From Mucilaginibacter sp. SJ (lineage in GTDB: Bacteria; Bacteroidota; Bacteroidia; Sphingobacteriales; Sphingobacteriaceae): 64,000 nt of DNA. Both the position numbers and the translations under genes were made by a program. Within the stretch, counting starts at the first letter, position 1. Each line of letters begins with the position of its first letter. The stretch lies in NCBI RefSeq assembly GCF_028993635.1, contig NZ_CP118631.1, positions 3,968,001 to 4,032,000 on the forward strand. Direction: 5' to 3'. The notes beneath the pieces are model-generated. The model was not told where the DNA came from and did no database searches. It saw only the letters and a program-made list of their open reading frames with translations. This document shows, in pieces, positions 27,651 through 36,292 of the stretch.

Positions 27651-28200
27651 TAAATAATTTTGAAAGCTCCAGTTTAAAACCTGGAATTACTATTGAAGTT
27701 AGGTTTTCTGTTTTAAGCGCTTTCTGCTCTAAACTATAACCTTCATGAGTTAGCTTATACATATCGGCATTTTCCTGTACCGGATCTATAATGATATATT
27801 CTGCTACGCCGTATTTTTCATAAACATCCTTTTTTTGCCTTAAATCATAGTAAGCAGTAGGAGGAGAAAGGATTTCGATGATTAAATCTGGGGCTCCTTC
27901 TATCCTGTCTTTTACAAGGTCGGCAACCCTGCCTTCTTTTATATAAAGTATATCAGGCTGAAGTACATTGCCATCATCAAATTTTACATCCATTGGTGCG
28001 CTTACAAGAAATCCATTATCGTTTATACTGTCTAAAAAGTTAGACAACAACCGGATAATTTTAGCAGATAACTGTTGATGGATCGGGATAGGCGACGGCG
28101 ACATAATTAAATCATAGTTGATCAACTGAAACGGCGCACCTTCCTCAAGCATCAAGTAATCCTCCACAGTGTATTTCTTTTTTTTATCAGCCGTCAGCAT
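27646..28200 (-). CDS. Uma2 family (DUF820) endonuclease-like protein
   Basis: The 184 residues follow the DUF820/Uma2 pattern: YTVEDYLMLEEGAPFQLINY, then PMDVKFDDGNVLQPDILYIK (PD motif), APDLIIEILSPPTAYYDL (E in the core), KKDVYEKYGVAEYIIIDP. The fold is restriction-endonuclease-like, yet the biological role of these common proteins is unclear. It starts 27 bases from the divergent surE gene. Confidence 0.88.
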   Translation of the reverse strand: MLTADKKKKYTVEDYLMLEEGAPFQLINYDLIMSPSPIPIHQQLSAKIIRLLSNFLDSINDNGFLVSAPMDVKFDDGNVLQPDILYIKEGRVADLVKDRIEGAPDLIIEILSPPTAYYDLRQKKDVYEKYGVAEYIIIDPVQENADMYKLTHEGYSLEQKALKTENLTSIVIPGFKLELSKLFK

Positions 28201-28226
28201 AAATCAAATATAACTAATTTCGCACA

Positions 28227-29000
28227 ATGAAAAAAGCTTCTCCAACCATACTTGTTGTAAATGACGATGGCATTACCGCTCCGGGTATCAAAGCCCTGAT
28301 GGATGCCATGGCCGAAATTGGCCGCGTTGTAGTAGTTGCTCCGGATAGCCCGCAATCGGGTATGGGGCATGCAATCACTATAGGCAAACCTTTGCGGCTT
28401 GACCAGGTTGACATTTACGAGGGCATTGAAATGTACCGCTGCTCAGGCACTCCGGTTGATTGCGTGAAGCTGGCAGTTAACAAGATCTTTAAAGGTAAAA
28501 AGCCAGATCTTTGCGTGTCGGGGATTAATCATGGTTTAAATAACTCTATTAATGTGTTGTATTCAGGTACTATGTCTGCTGCGGTTGAGGGAGCTATCGA
28601 AGGGATCCCATCTATAGGTTTTTCGTTAGATGACTATACATTACAGGCCGATTTTGAACCCTGTATTAAGTTTGTAAAAGGATTGGCCTTACAGGTTTTG
28701 GCCAACGGTTTGCCGCAAGCCAGTTTGTTGAACGTAAACTTCCCGAATGCTAAACACATTAAAGGCATTAAAATTTGTAGGCAGGCGGCCGCCAAATGGG
28801 CCGAAGAGTTTGATGAACGTGTTGATCCGCATAAAAGGCCTTATTACTGGCTTACCGGCGTTTTTCAGCTAAATGATGGCGGCGAGGATACCGATGTCTG
28901 GGCTTTGGAACAGGGTTATGCTTCGGTTGTGCCGGTACAGTTTGATATGACTGCACACCACGTTATCCCTTACTTAAATAACTGGAAATTCAACCTGTAA
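28227..29000 (+). CDS. surE: 5'-nucleotidase SurE
   Basis: The 257-residue protein has the metal-binding start TILVVNDDG (Asp13, Asp14), VVAPDSPQSGMGHAIT, CSGTPVDCVKLA and SGINHGLNNSINVLYSGTM. SurE dephosphorylates nucleoside monophosphates in the cytoplasm and is tied to survival under stress. It is first in a three-gene group with a small membrane protein and lpxB. Confidence 0.97.
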   Translation: MKKASPTILVVNDDGITAPGIKALMDAMAEIGRVVVVAPDSPQSGMGHAITIGKPLRLDQVDIYEGIEMYRCSGTPVDCVKLAVNKIFKGKKPDLCVSGINHGLNNSINVLYSGTMSAAVEGAIEGIPSIGFSLDDYTLQADFEPCIKFVKGLALQVLANGLPQASLLNVNFPNAKHIKGIKICRQAAAKWAEEFDERVDPHKRPYYWLTGVFQLNDGGEDTDVWALEQGYASVVPVQFDMTAHHVIPYLNNWKFNL

Positions 29001-29002
29001 TT

Positions 29003-29269
29003 ATGCTAAACAAAAACGACGTATCCTTAGGCCTGCTCATCGGCGCTATACTGCCAGGTGTTAGCCTGTTTGTTTTTGGATTTCTGCTTAAAAATCAACT
29101 GGTTTTCATGCATAAGCCGGGCATTCCCTACTTTGTAGCTTTTGCTATCAATTTGTTTATCATCCGTTATTTTTATGGTAAAGGGGCCGATAAAACAGGA
29201 AACGGCATTGCCATGATCTCGCTTTTGTTTATGCTGGCCATATTCATTTTTAAATTGCAATCCTTATAA
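29003..29269 (+). CDS. Small membrane protein
   Basis: The 88 residues contain three hydrophobic segments (about 10-29, 40-55 and 69-86) with short polar links. It begins 2 bases after surE and its TAA overlaps the lpxB ATG by one base (TAATG), so it is translated with both. No known family is recognised. Its position invites a role near lipid A synthesis, but that is only context. Confidence 0.8.
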   Translation: MLNKNDVSLGLLIGAILPGVSLFVFGFLLKNQLVFMHKPGIPYFVAFAINLFIIRYFYGKGADKTGNGIAMISLLFMLAIFIFKLQSL

Positions 29270-30390
29270 TGAAATATTACCTGGTAGCCGGCGAAGCTTC
29301 GGGCGATTTGCACGGGGCTAATTTGATGAAAGCGCTCAAATCGCTTGACCCTGATGCTGAATTTCGCTTTTTTGGCGGCGACCTGATGCAGGCCGAGGGC
29401 GGCACACTGGTAAAGCATTATGCCGATATGGCTTTTATGGGCTTTGTTGAAGTGGTTGCCAACCTGCAAACCATTCTTAAAAATATGCGATCATGCAAGC
29501 AGGATATCTCGGCTTACCATCCCGACGTATTGATCCTGATAGATTTTCCCGGCTTTAACCTCAAAATAGCCGAATACGCCAAAGCTAACAACATGCCGGT
29601 TAACTACTATATTTCGCCCAAAGTTTGGGCCTGGAACCAGAAGCGGGTGTTAAAGATCAAACGCATTGTTGACCACCTATTTTGCATATTGCCTTTTGAG
29701 GTGGCATTTTACAAAGAGTGGGGAATGGATGTTGATTACGTAGGCAACCCTTTACTTGATGCGGTTTCGGCATTTAATCCTGACCCTCATTTCCTGCAAA
29801 AAAATAAACTTGGCGTAAAAAAAATTATAGCACTGTTACCCGGCAGTCGCAAACAGGAAATCAGCAGACTGCTGCCCGATATGATCCGGGCTTCGGCCTA
29901 CTTTCCTGAATACCAGTTTGTAATTGCCGGTGCACCGGCTTTCCAGGCTGATTATTATGTACCTTATTTGAACGGAGCGGAGATCCCCGTTGTATTCAAC
30001 GGCACATATGATCTGTTGAATCATGCCCATGCAGCTATTGTAGCCTCGGGCACCGCAACACTTGAAACCGCGCTGTTTAATGTGCCGCAGGTAGTGGTGT
30101 ATAAAGGCGGGAAATTAACCATCGCCATAGCGCGCATGCTGGTTAAACTTAAATTTATATCGCTGGTTAACCTGATCATGGATAAAGCGGTAGTGAAGGA
30201 GTTGATCCAGGAAGAGTGTACGGCTAACAAGATAAGTGAAGAGTTAAAACTGATTGTCAATGATGCAACCTATCGCCAAAACATGCTCGATAATTACGAC
30301 GGGCTTGATGTGCGCATGGGGCAACCGGGGGCATCAGCCAAAACAGCCGGGTTAATTGTTAAATATACTGAAGCAGATAGGAAATCATAG
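29269..30390 (+). CDS. lpxB: Lipid-A-disaccharide synthase
   Basis: LpxB joins lipid X and UDP-2,3-diacylglucosamine to make the lipid A disaccharide at the inner membrane. The 373 residues show the GT19 pattern: YYLVAGEASGDLHGANLM, FFGGDLMQAEGG, MGFVEVV, LIDFPGFNLK, YYISPKVWAWNQKR, LPGSRKQEI and ASGTATLETAL. Length and motifs are complete. It shows that the cell builds an outer membrane with lipid A. Confidence 0.97.
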   Translation: MKYYLVAGEASGDLHGANLMKALKSLDPDAEFRFFGGDLMQAEGGTLVKHYADMAFMGFVEVVANLQTILKNMRSCKQDISAYHPDVLILIDFPGFNLKIAEYAKANNMPVNYYISPKVWAWNQKRVLKIKRIVDHLFCILPFEVAFYKEWGMDVDYVGNPLLDAVSAFNPDPHFLQKNKLGVKKIIALLPGSRKQEISRLLPDMIRASAYFPEYQFVIAGAPAFQADYYVPYLNGAEIPVVFNGTYDLLNHAHAAIVASGTATLETALFNVPQVVVYKGGKLTIAIARMLVKLKFISLVNLIMDKAVVKELIQEECTANKISEELKLIVNDATYRQNMLDNYDGLDVRMGQPGASAKTAGLIVKYTEADRKS

Positions 30391-30485
30391 TAAATTCAGC
30401 GACTTTCTTAAAGTAAAAGACCATTATTGTTATACGCAATGACGCTGGAATATGCTATTTCGCCAGGTTGCTTTTAACGACAAGC

Positions 30486-30653
30486 TCAGGTTTCTATCTC
30501 TTTATCATCATTTTCTTCCGGTTTTAATTCAGATTGAATGATATCCTGTTCCAGCTTTTTTTCGTCTTTCTGGTTACGCCTGATGATCCAAACCAGCAAA
30601 ATAATAACAGCAATAACTACAATTATTACTATGGGATAATTAACCTGGTCCAT
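30486..30653 (-). CDS. Tiny single-pass membrane protein
   Basis: The ATG at 30651-30653 opens 55 codons to a TGA at 30486-30488. The protein is a short N-terminus, one strongly hydrophobic helix (about residues 8-24, IVIIVVIAVIILLVWII), a basic RRNQK stop-transfer and an acidic tail rich in Glu and Asp. This clean topology argues for a real gene. Function unknown. Confidence 0.65.
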   Translation of the reverse strand: MDQVNYPIVIIVVIAVIILLVWIIRRNQKDEKKLEQDIIQSELKPEENDDKEIET

Positions 30654-30946
30654 AATTTGTATTTATATAAGAGTATGTAATTTTACAGATAACAATACAC
30701 CATACAGACAATCAGTCTTTAGTTCCTACTCGTGCAGGACAATATGACCGTAACGGATTTGTTCATCACCCGGTTAACGGTACTACGCGTAAATAGATGG
30801 TGCAATATGATGTTTAACCGCATCGGCCATTCGCCTGCCGCTTGATCCCAAATAACCGTTTCAGGCATTTCCTTTAGGTGACCAAAGTGTTAATATATTG
30901 TTATTTAATATTATACAAAGATAGCATTAAGCTTGCCCGGCTTTAC
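30654..30946. other. Gene-free stretch
   Basis: About 290 bases with no plausible reading frame, RNA gene or strong hairpin on either strand. The left end must contain the promoter of the small membrane gene (minus strand), but no good consensus is seen. Confidence 0.5.
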
Positions 30947-30978
30947 AAAAAAATAGAGCCCTGTTTTTTGCAGGGCTC
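30947..30978 (-). terminator. Terminator closing the small-gene cluster
   Basis: The minus-strand hairpin GAGCCCTG / CAGGGCTC (30956-30963 with 30971-30978) is followed by TATTTTTTT. It sits 53 bases after the stop of the 54-residue gene, which supports transcription of that region. Confidence 0.82.
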
Positions 30979-31030
30979 CACGTTTTCATAGGTGATGTTA
31001 GTACTCGATAGGTAGATGTATATATGTTGA

Positions 31031-31195
31031 TCAAGCGGCAGACAGCGTTTGCTGTGCTGCTACCTGCTTGTTGTTGCTCAGGAACTGGGTTTTAGCCCTG
31101 TAGTTTTTCAGATCTTCCCTCAACAGTTCTAATAATTCGGCATCAAAACGTGCAAGTAATTTAGTTATTGCGGGTGTTGGTTTATATGCTTTCAT
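31031..31195 (-). CDS. 54-residue small protein, paralogue of the next one
   Basis: The ATG at 31193-31195 gives 54 residues. The segment TKLLARFDAELLELLREDLK (residues 11-30) matches TKLIASFDNALKNIIMSDLK of the neighbouring 42-residue protein at identical spacing, both shortly after the start. The rest is polar with a Gln/Ala-rich C-terminus. The match plus the terminator downstream make it a likely gene. Function unknown; it may be an amphipathic helical peptide. Confidence 0.7.
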   Translation of the reverse strand: MKAYKPTPAITKLLARFDAELLELLREDLKNYRAKTQFLSNNKQVAAQQTLSAA

Positions 31196-31232
31196 AGGTA
31201 GATGTAGTGTAGGTGATTTTTTTATATTGAGT

Positions 31233-31361
31233 TTAAGCTGCCGGCGTTAAATAGGGCATTTTAGTTTTGATAGCTTTCAAGTCGCTCATGATGATGTTTT
31301 TAAGTGCATTATCAAAACTTGCTATTAGTTTGGTAGTTGATGTTTGTTTTTGCGTTTTCAT
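31233..31361 (-). CDS. 42-residue small protein, paralogue of the previous one
   Basis: The ATG at 31359-31361 opens 42 codons to a TAA at 31233-31235. It shares the TKLxAxFDxxL...DLK pattern with the 54-residue protein 37 bases downstream. It starts with a polar, Thr/Gln/Lys-rich lead (MKTQKQTSTT). No known family is recognised. Confidence 0.65.
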   Translation of the reverse strand: MKTQKQTSTTKLIASFDNALKNIIMSDLKAIKTKMPYLTPAA

Positions 31362-31408
31362 GTTGTAGGTTTTGATGTTTTTTAATATTTTAATGTCGCT
31401 TCGTCGTT

Positions 31409-31585
31409 TTAGTCTTTCTTTTTTTCGTCCCCGTTTTCGGTGAGGTTATCGTGGCGGCGTTTAGCTTCTTTATATTGCCTTAATATTTGCTCCTCATCGC
31501 GTGGGTCTGAAGTTTTTGTCGGTTCCACAGGGTTTTCCCACTCTTTCTCTTCTTCAGGTTTAACCGCTTTGTCTTTTGCTTTCAT
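31409..31585 (-). CDS. 58-residue highly charged small protein
   Basis: The ATG at 31583-31585 gives 58 residues, almost all hydrophilic (KEWENPVEPTKTSDPRDEEQ, KEAKRRHDN, GDEKKKD). It is probably disordered. It lies 47 bases before the 42-residue gene on the same strand, so the three may form one transcript ending at the 30947-30978 terminator. Confidence 0.6.
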   Translation of the reverse strand: MKAKDKAVKPEEEKEWENPVEPTKTSDPRDEEQILRQYKEAKRRHDNLTENGDEKKKD

Positions 31586-31785
31586 AACAACTGCGTTTGA
31601 TAAGTAACAATCTAAATCAATGCCAAACTTTTATCGAACGGCAAAAAACGTCATTAAAAGTTCAGATTTATTTTACGATAAAATGTAAATGGCTGTAATA
31701 CAGCGGGGTTTTTTTAGAAGAAATTTTTACTTTTTTTGATCAATTCAATGCAGGCAACTATTCAAAGCAGATAAACAGGTATACG

Positions 31786-32997
31786 TTACCGAACATCAGT
31801 AGCAGTAGCGGACGATTTTTTGTAGTTTAACAAATGCACAATGATCACTATTACTGATAAGGCAGCTCCAATAGCACACACCCCATTCCACCCGTAGTTT
31901 TTCCAAACCAAGCTTGCGAAGAATGTGCCTAAAGCCCCGCCTATAAAATAAGACACCATGTACACTGTATTGATACGGTTGCGGGCTTCCGGGATCAATG
32001 CAAAAATAATAGACTGGTTGGAGATATGCGTTGCCTGCACACCCATATCCAAAAGGATAACCCCGATGATGAGCCCGATTATACTATGGCTCGAAAAATA
32101 GAATACAATAAAGGAGATGAGGATAAGCGAAAGTGTATAAATTGATAATTTGTATGCGTCCATTTTATCGCTCAGGCGGCCCATAAAGCCAACGGCTACC
32201 GCGCCGAAAGCGCCAACAAGGCCAAACATACCTGCTGCGGCACTGCCCTCGTTAAATTGCGGCTGTTTTAACAGGAATACCAGCGTTGTCCAAAATGCGC
32301 TGAAACCGGCAAAACATAAGGCTCCTCTGAATGCTGCCAATCTTAATTTAGGCTGGGTTTTTACTAAATGGATCAATGATTTCATCAATTTACCGTAATT
32401 GCCTTTATAATCGGGTTCAATTTCGGGCAAAAACAAAAATATCATGAACCAGATGAGCAACATTAACCCGGCAGCTATATAAAACATGCTTCGCCACCCA
32501 AAATGCTCGCCTATAAAACCGCTTAATGTGCGTGATAGCAAAATACCGATTAATAAGCCGCTCATTACAAAGCCAATCTTCTTCCCCCGTTCATGTGGCT
32601 TGGCTAAGTGGGCCGCCATTGGGATCAGCAATTGCGGAATTATGGATGATACACCCACCAAAAATCCTGCAATCATAAGTATGGTTACTGATGGTGCCAT
32701 GGCGCTTGCTATTAATGATATGATCATGAGTACAAAATCTATCAAAATAAGGCGCTTACGCTTAAGCATATCAGCCAGGGGCACTATAAATAATAAGCCT
32801 GTAGCATAGCCAATTTGTGTAAAAAGCGATATCTGCTGCGCCTTTTTATCGCTCACGCCAAAAGTGTGCGCCATATCGGCCAGTAAGGGTTGGTTGTAAT
32901 ATATATTGGCTACCACCAAACCGGTAGCTATGGTCATGATCCATAAAGTTAATGGCGTAAGATGCGGATGTTGTTTTGCAGTATGCTTAGATGACAT
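31786..32997 (-). CDS. MFS transporter
   Basis: The 403 residues form twelve hydrophobic helices. Typical MFS signatures are present: the first-half loop PLADMLKRKRLI, and MGRLSDKMDAYKL in the second half. The N-terminal NIYYNQPLLADMAHTFGVSD is characteristic of YnfM/arabinose-efflux-like members. Likely a drug or metabolite exporter of the inner membrane; the substrate is unknown. Confidence 0.92.
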   Translation of the reverse strand: MSSKHTAKQHPHLTPLTLWIMTIATGLVVANIYYNQPLLADMAHTFGVSDKKAQQISLFTQIGYATGLLFIVPLADMLKRKRLILIDFVLMIISLIASAMAPSVTILMIAGFLVGVSSIIPQLLIPMAAHLAKPHERGKKIGFVMSGLLIGILLSRTLSGFIGEHFGWRSMFYIAAGLMLLIWFMIFLFLPEIEPDYKGNYGKLMKSLIHLVKTQPKLRLAAFRGALCFAGFSAFWTTLVFLLKQPQFNEGSAAAGMFGLVGAFGAVAVGFMGRLSDKMDAYKLSIYTLSLILISFIVFYFSSHSIIGLIIGVILLDMGVQATHISNQSIIFALIPEARNRINTVYMVSYFIGGALGTFFASLVWKNYGWNGVCAIGAALSVIVIIVHLLNYKKSSATATDVR

Positions 32998-32999
32998 AT

Positions 33000-33407
33000 T
33001 TTAAAAGGCAGTATTTTTTTGCTGCAAAAGTGTTAAAGCATCTTTAAAAAAAAGCCTTTGTAAAGTAATTTTTATCATGTAACTGCGTTTAGAACATAAA
33101 TTGTTTTAGCGAACAATCGTTCTTTAAAGGGTTAAAAGCAGTATTAAGGCATGGAAAAAGGCACTTTTTTGTGTTTTTATAAGGAAAAACTGGCGATAAT
33201 ATTGCTTTAAACATGTTAGAGGTCTGGAAATTTAATTTTAATGCGGTTTTAAATCGTGATTTTCCTTAAAAAATCATTTAAAATTAAATTTTTGTAAACT
33301 TTGTAAATAAAATCACGTCTTTTTTAACTAAAGATGAATGAATAAATGATTATTATCAAATAATTTGAAAAAATTAGTAAATTAATAATGTTTTATTCTT
33401 ATTTTTG
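33000..33407. other. AT-rich gene-free stretch before the small-RNA candidate
   Basis: No open frame above about 20 codons is convincing on either strand. The minus-strand promoter of the MFS gene must be at the left end. A TATTTTTG box at 33400-33407 (plus strand) fits TAnnTTTG, but no TTTG is spaced correctly upstream of it. Confidence 0.45.
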
Positions 33408-33604
33408 ACAATAAGATACCGGATGTCAGTGTAATTGATAAAACTTACAAAACAATTACAAAATATATTTTCCGGATATCAAAACTTAGTGTTACTTTTA
33501 CACCGTATTAAAAATAACACAATACATAAAATAGTCTTCTCATAATTTAGGTTTATAATTGGTTAGTAAAGGCCCCTGCCCATCAGGGGCTTTACTTTTT
33601 TTTT
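33408..33604 (+). ncRNA. Candidate small RNA or untranslated leader
   Basis: A strong plus-strand terminator (33567-33604) ends a stretch without any gene on that strand; the MFS gene points away. If TATTTTTG at 33400-33407 is the -7 box, a transcript of about 190 bases would run from near 33414 to 33604. It can form an extra hairpin at about 33491-33522 (GTGTTA / TAACAC ends). No match to a known RNA family is recognised. Confidence 0.4.
33567..33604 (+). terminator. Terminator with no upstream gene
   Basis: GCCCCTG / CAGGGGC (with AAA/TTT extending the stem) and loop CCCAT are followed by TTTACTTTTTTTTT. It is directional to the plus strand and lies 210 bases before the next gene's ATG. 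Confidence 0.85.
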
Positions 33605-33813
33605 AACAATTCCACTAATTCCCCTCCACTCAATTTACTGCTGATTAATAATTTATCACCAATGTGATTATTTTTATCCTTAAGTAAAATTTGAAAACAT
33701 ATAAAAACCTGGCTAACAAATAATTAACCAGAATTTATCGCAAAAATGCACCCCGATTTTATATCTTTATATATCACAAACTGCTTATATTCCTTTAGCC
33801 TAATTTTAACCTT

Positions 33814-35811
33814 ATGAAAAAGCTCTTCCTGCAAAATCTAATGCTGCTTTTTTGTGGGTGTGTCTTGCAAGTAAATGCGCAAGGTACACCGCCCAAAGCG
33901 ATTTTAACAGGCGACACCTGCGCCGGTAGTACGCTTACCGGTACATTTTCTTCAGGGGGGATCCTTGAACTGAAATGGTACCGTGATGCAGCCTTAATAG
34001 AAGCCCGTGGCAGATATGAGTCCATTGGGACGACTGTTGCCGGGGGCAAAAACCTAACTCAGCTTTACGACCCTAAAGGCATATACCTTTATAAGGGCTA
34101 TTTGTATGTTGTACAAGGTCAAAGTGTGCAAAAATGGCTTCCCGGCGCATCTTCAGGCATTACTGTGGCCGGCGGAAATGGCAAGGGAACAGCGCTTAAT
34201 CAGTTTTACTCACCTGTAGATGTTGTTATTGACGATGCCGGTTATTTATACGTATCTGACTACCTTACAAGCAGCATACGCAAATGGAAGCCAGGTGCAG
34301 CGGCAGGTACTGTAGTAGCCGGAGGCAATGGCTATGGTGCGGGAGCAAACCAGTTTAGCAATCCACAATCACTTTGCATAGATAGGTTTGGTAATATCTA
34401 TGTTACCGATAGATGGAACCATCGGGTTCAAAAGTGGGCGCCCGGTGCTTCAACAGGAACAACGGTAGCGGGAGGAAATGGCAGAGGGTCTGCCGCCAAC
34501 CAACTTTATGAGCCATCGGGCATTGGGATTGATTATGCTGGTAATGTATATGTATCTGATACTTATAATTACCGTGTACAAAAGTGGGCTCCGGGTGCAA
34601 CAACAGGTGTAACAGTAGCTGGAGGCAATGGCCAGGGGCAAAATGCCAACCAATTGAGCGGTCCCGGTGAAATCAGTGTTGATTCGGCCGGTACAGTGTA
34701 TGTTGTAGATGCCGGCAGGCGCATACAGCGCTGGGCACCTGGAGCAACTTATGGCGTAACTGTTGCCGGGGGGAATTATTACCCTGCAGGCACTCCCGAT
34801 AGCAGCAAAACAAAGACTTTTTCTGGCCTTTATATTGATGCTAATAAACAAGTATACACATCCGAGCTATTTAAAGCCCGCGTAACAAAATTTAAAATCT
34901 CATCCCCATCAGGCTCAATAATACAAAACGCTTTGCCAGGGACTTATAAATTTGCAGCAACTAACTTTAGCAACTCCGTTTTTACGAGCGACCCAATCAG
35001 AGTTACTCCAATAGCGCCCTATCCTGCACTTGTAGGAGGACCTAACGACGTGGTTAAACACACCACAATAAAGTATGCGGTGAAAGACTTCCTTCCGGGG
35101 GCTACTTATACCTGGACCGTCCCTTTTGATGCCACAATAATATCAGGACAGGGAAGCCCTGTACTAACTGTAAAATGGGGGCTTAATAGTGGTAATATCG
35201 GTGTAACAGCTTCTAATTCTTGTGGCGTTTCAAAAACCAGAATAAAATATATTACTTCGGCCTGTTCAAGTGATGATGTTCCCCCTTATCCGGCATTAGT
35301 TGGCGGGCCTAATACAGTTAATAGAAGAAGTATCGTTAAATATGATGTAAAAAATCCTCCCGAAGGCACAATTTATTCATGGACAGTACCCGCTGATGTT
35401 AGTATAATTTCCGGGCAAAACACTCCTGTCCTGACCGTAACATGGGGTGATAATAGTGGGCCAATAACAGTTACCGCCATTAATGGGTGCTTTGCTTCTA
35501 AAACACGCACAAAAATCATTACCGTTGCAGATGCATTGGCACAAGCCAATAACAATGAACCGTTAGCAACCATTTATCCTAACCCAACCGTAAGCGGCGC
35601 CTCAGTTGCCTTTACCGCCGAGAAAGCAGTCTCTTATGAGCTTACTGTAACCAATATGGCTGGCAGATCGCTTTTGAAACAAAAAGGACGAGCCCAGCCG
35701 GGTAAAAACAAAGCCGATCTTAATATAAGCAATTTTAACCGTGGCATTTACCTCGTAAATATCAAATACGACGATAACAGCTCGCAGGTATTGAAACTGA
35801 ATAAACAATAA
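33814..35811 (+). CDS. Secreted NHL-repeat / PKD-like protein with T9SS sorting domain
   Basis: The 665-residue protein has a signal peptide (MKKLFLQNLMLLFCGCVLQ...). Residues about 65-350 hold at least five NHL-like repeats of about 56 residues (pattern AGNVYVSD, RVQKWAPGA, TVAGGNGxG), probably a beta-propeller. Two near-identical PKD-like modules follow (about 405-480 and 490-570, each starting PPYPALVGGPN or APYPALVGGPN). The last 80 residues are a type IX secretion type A tail (ATIYPNPT, NMAGRSLLKQ, GIYLVNI). It should be exported to the cell surface or medium. The ligand is unknown. Confidence 0.88.
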   Translation: MKKLFLQNLMLLFCGCVLQVNAQGTPPKAILTGDTCAGSTLTGTFSSGGILELKWYRDAALIEARGRYESIGTTVAGGKNLTQLYDPKGIYLYKGYLYVVQGQSVQKWLPGASSGITVAGGNGKGTALNQFYSPVDVVIDDAGYLYVSDYLTSSIRKWKPGAAAGTVVAGGNGYGAGANQFSNPQSLCIDRFGNIYVTDRWNHRVQKWAPGASTGTTVAGGNGRGSAANQLYEPSGIGIDYAGNVYVSDTYNYRVQKWAPGATTGVTVAGGNGQGQNANQLSGPGEISVDSAGTVYVVDAGRRIQRWAPGATYGVTVAGGNYYPAGTPDSSKTKTFSGLYIDANKQVYTSELFKARVTKFKISSPSGSIIQNALPGTYKFAATNFSNSVFTSDPIRVTPIAPYPALVGGPNDVVKHTTIKYAVKDFLPGATYTWTVPFDATIISGQGSPVLTVKWGLNSGNIGVTASNSCGVSKTRIKYITSACSSDDVPPYPALVGGPNTVNRRSIVKYDVKNPPEGTIYSWTVPADVSIISGQNTPVLTVTWGDNSGPITVTAINGCFASKTRTKIITVADALAQANNNEPLATIYPNPTVSGASVAFTAEKAVSYELTVTNMAGRSLLKQKGRAQPGKNKADLNISNFNRGIYLVNIKYDDNSSQVLKLNKQ

Positions 35812-35828
35812 GTGCTAATAGTTAATAA

Positions 35829-35868
35829 ACAATAAAGCCCCCGGATAACAAGGTCAAGGGGCTTTGTT
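35829..35868 (+). terminator. Probable terminator of the T9SS protein gene
   Basis: AAAGCCCC (35834-35841) pairs with GGGGCTTT (35858-35865) around a 16-base loop, about 20 bases after the stop. The following T-run is weak (TTTGTTAGTTT). Confidence 0.6.
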
Positions 35869-35924
35869 AGTTTAACTATTGCAAGGTAATAAGGCAGATG
35901 AGTATAAAATAAATTACAATAGAA

Positions 35925-35955
35925 TTTCATTTTGATTCACAAAACTCTATATTTG
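35925..35955 (+). promoter_or_regulatory. Probable promoter of tRNA-Ala
   Basis: TATATTTG (35948-35955) fits the -7 consensus; TTTC (35925-35928) sits 19 bases upstream. The tRNA starts 12 bases after the -7 box. Confidence 0.55.
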
Positions 35956-35965
35956 CAACCCATCA

Positions 35966-36040
<75 letters not shown>

Positions 36041-36054
36041 CGTATTGATTGCCC

Positions 36055-36088
36055 GGCTTTTAGATTAATTTCTAAAAGCCTTTTTTTT
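36055..36088 (+). terminator. Terminator of the tRNA-Ala transcript
   Basis: GGCTTTTAGA (36055-36064) pairs with 36071-36080 around a six-base loop, and eight T follow. Confidence 0.88.
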
Positions 36089-36292
36089 GCGGGTACAACA
36101 TAGGTACAACACTTTGCTTGAATTTTATTGAGATTTTCCAATCACAATCTGCGTGAAATGCGGAATTTTAAGATTTTTTTGGACAAAACGTTGTTGTGTA
36201 GCAGATAGCGTCTTGTCATTCGTGTCGTTAATAAATTAATTACAGACGCCCTTAATTGATGCTAGCGGCACAAGTACATTAATTTTCATATA
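36089..36292. other. Gene-free stretch behind tRNA-Ala
   Basis: It begins with a short direct repeat (GGTACAACA twice, 36092-36110). A 16-codon open frame at 36159 (MRNFKIFLDKT...) is too short to call. The 3' side of a tRNA is a common integration site, but no integrase is left here. Confidence 0.4.

Noticed and set aside
33153..33212. 19-codon frame in the gene-free stretch before the T9SS gene
   Set aside because: Too short, with no conserved features; probably chance.
36159..36209. 16-codon frame (MRNFKIFLDKT...) behind tRNA-Ala, considered as an integrase remnant
   Set aside because: Too short to align with any integrase; no catalytic residues remain.
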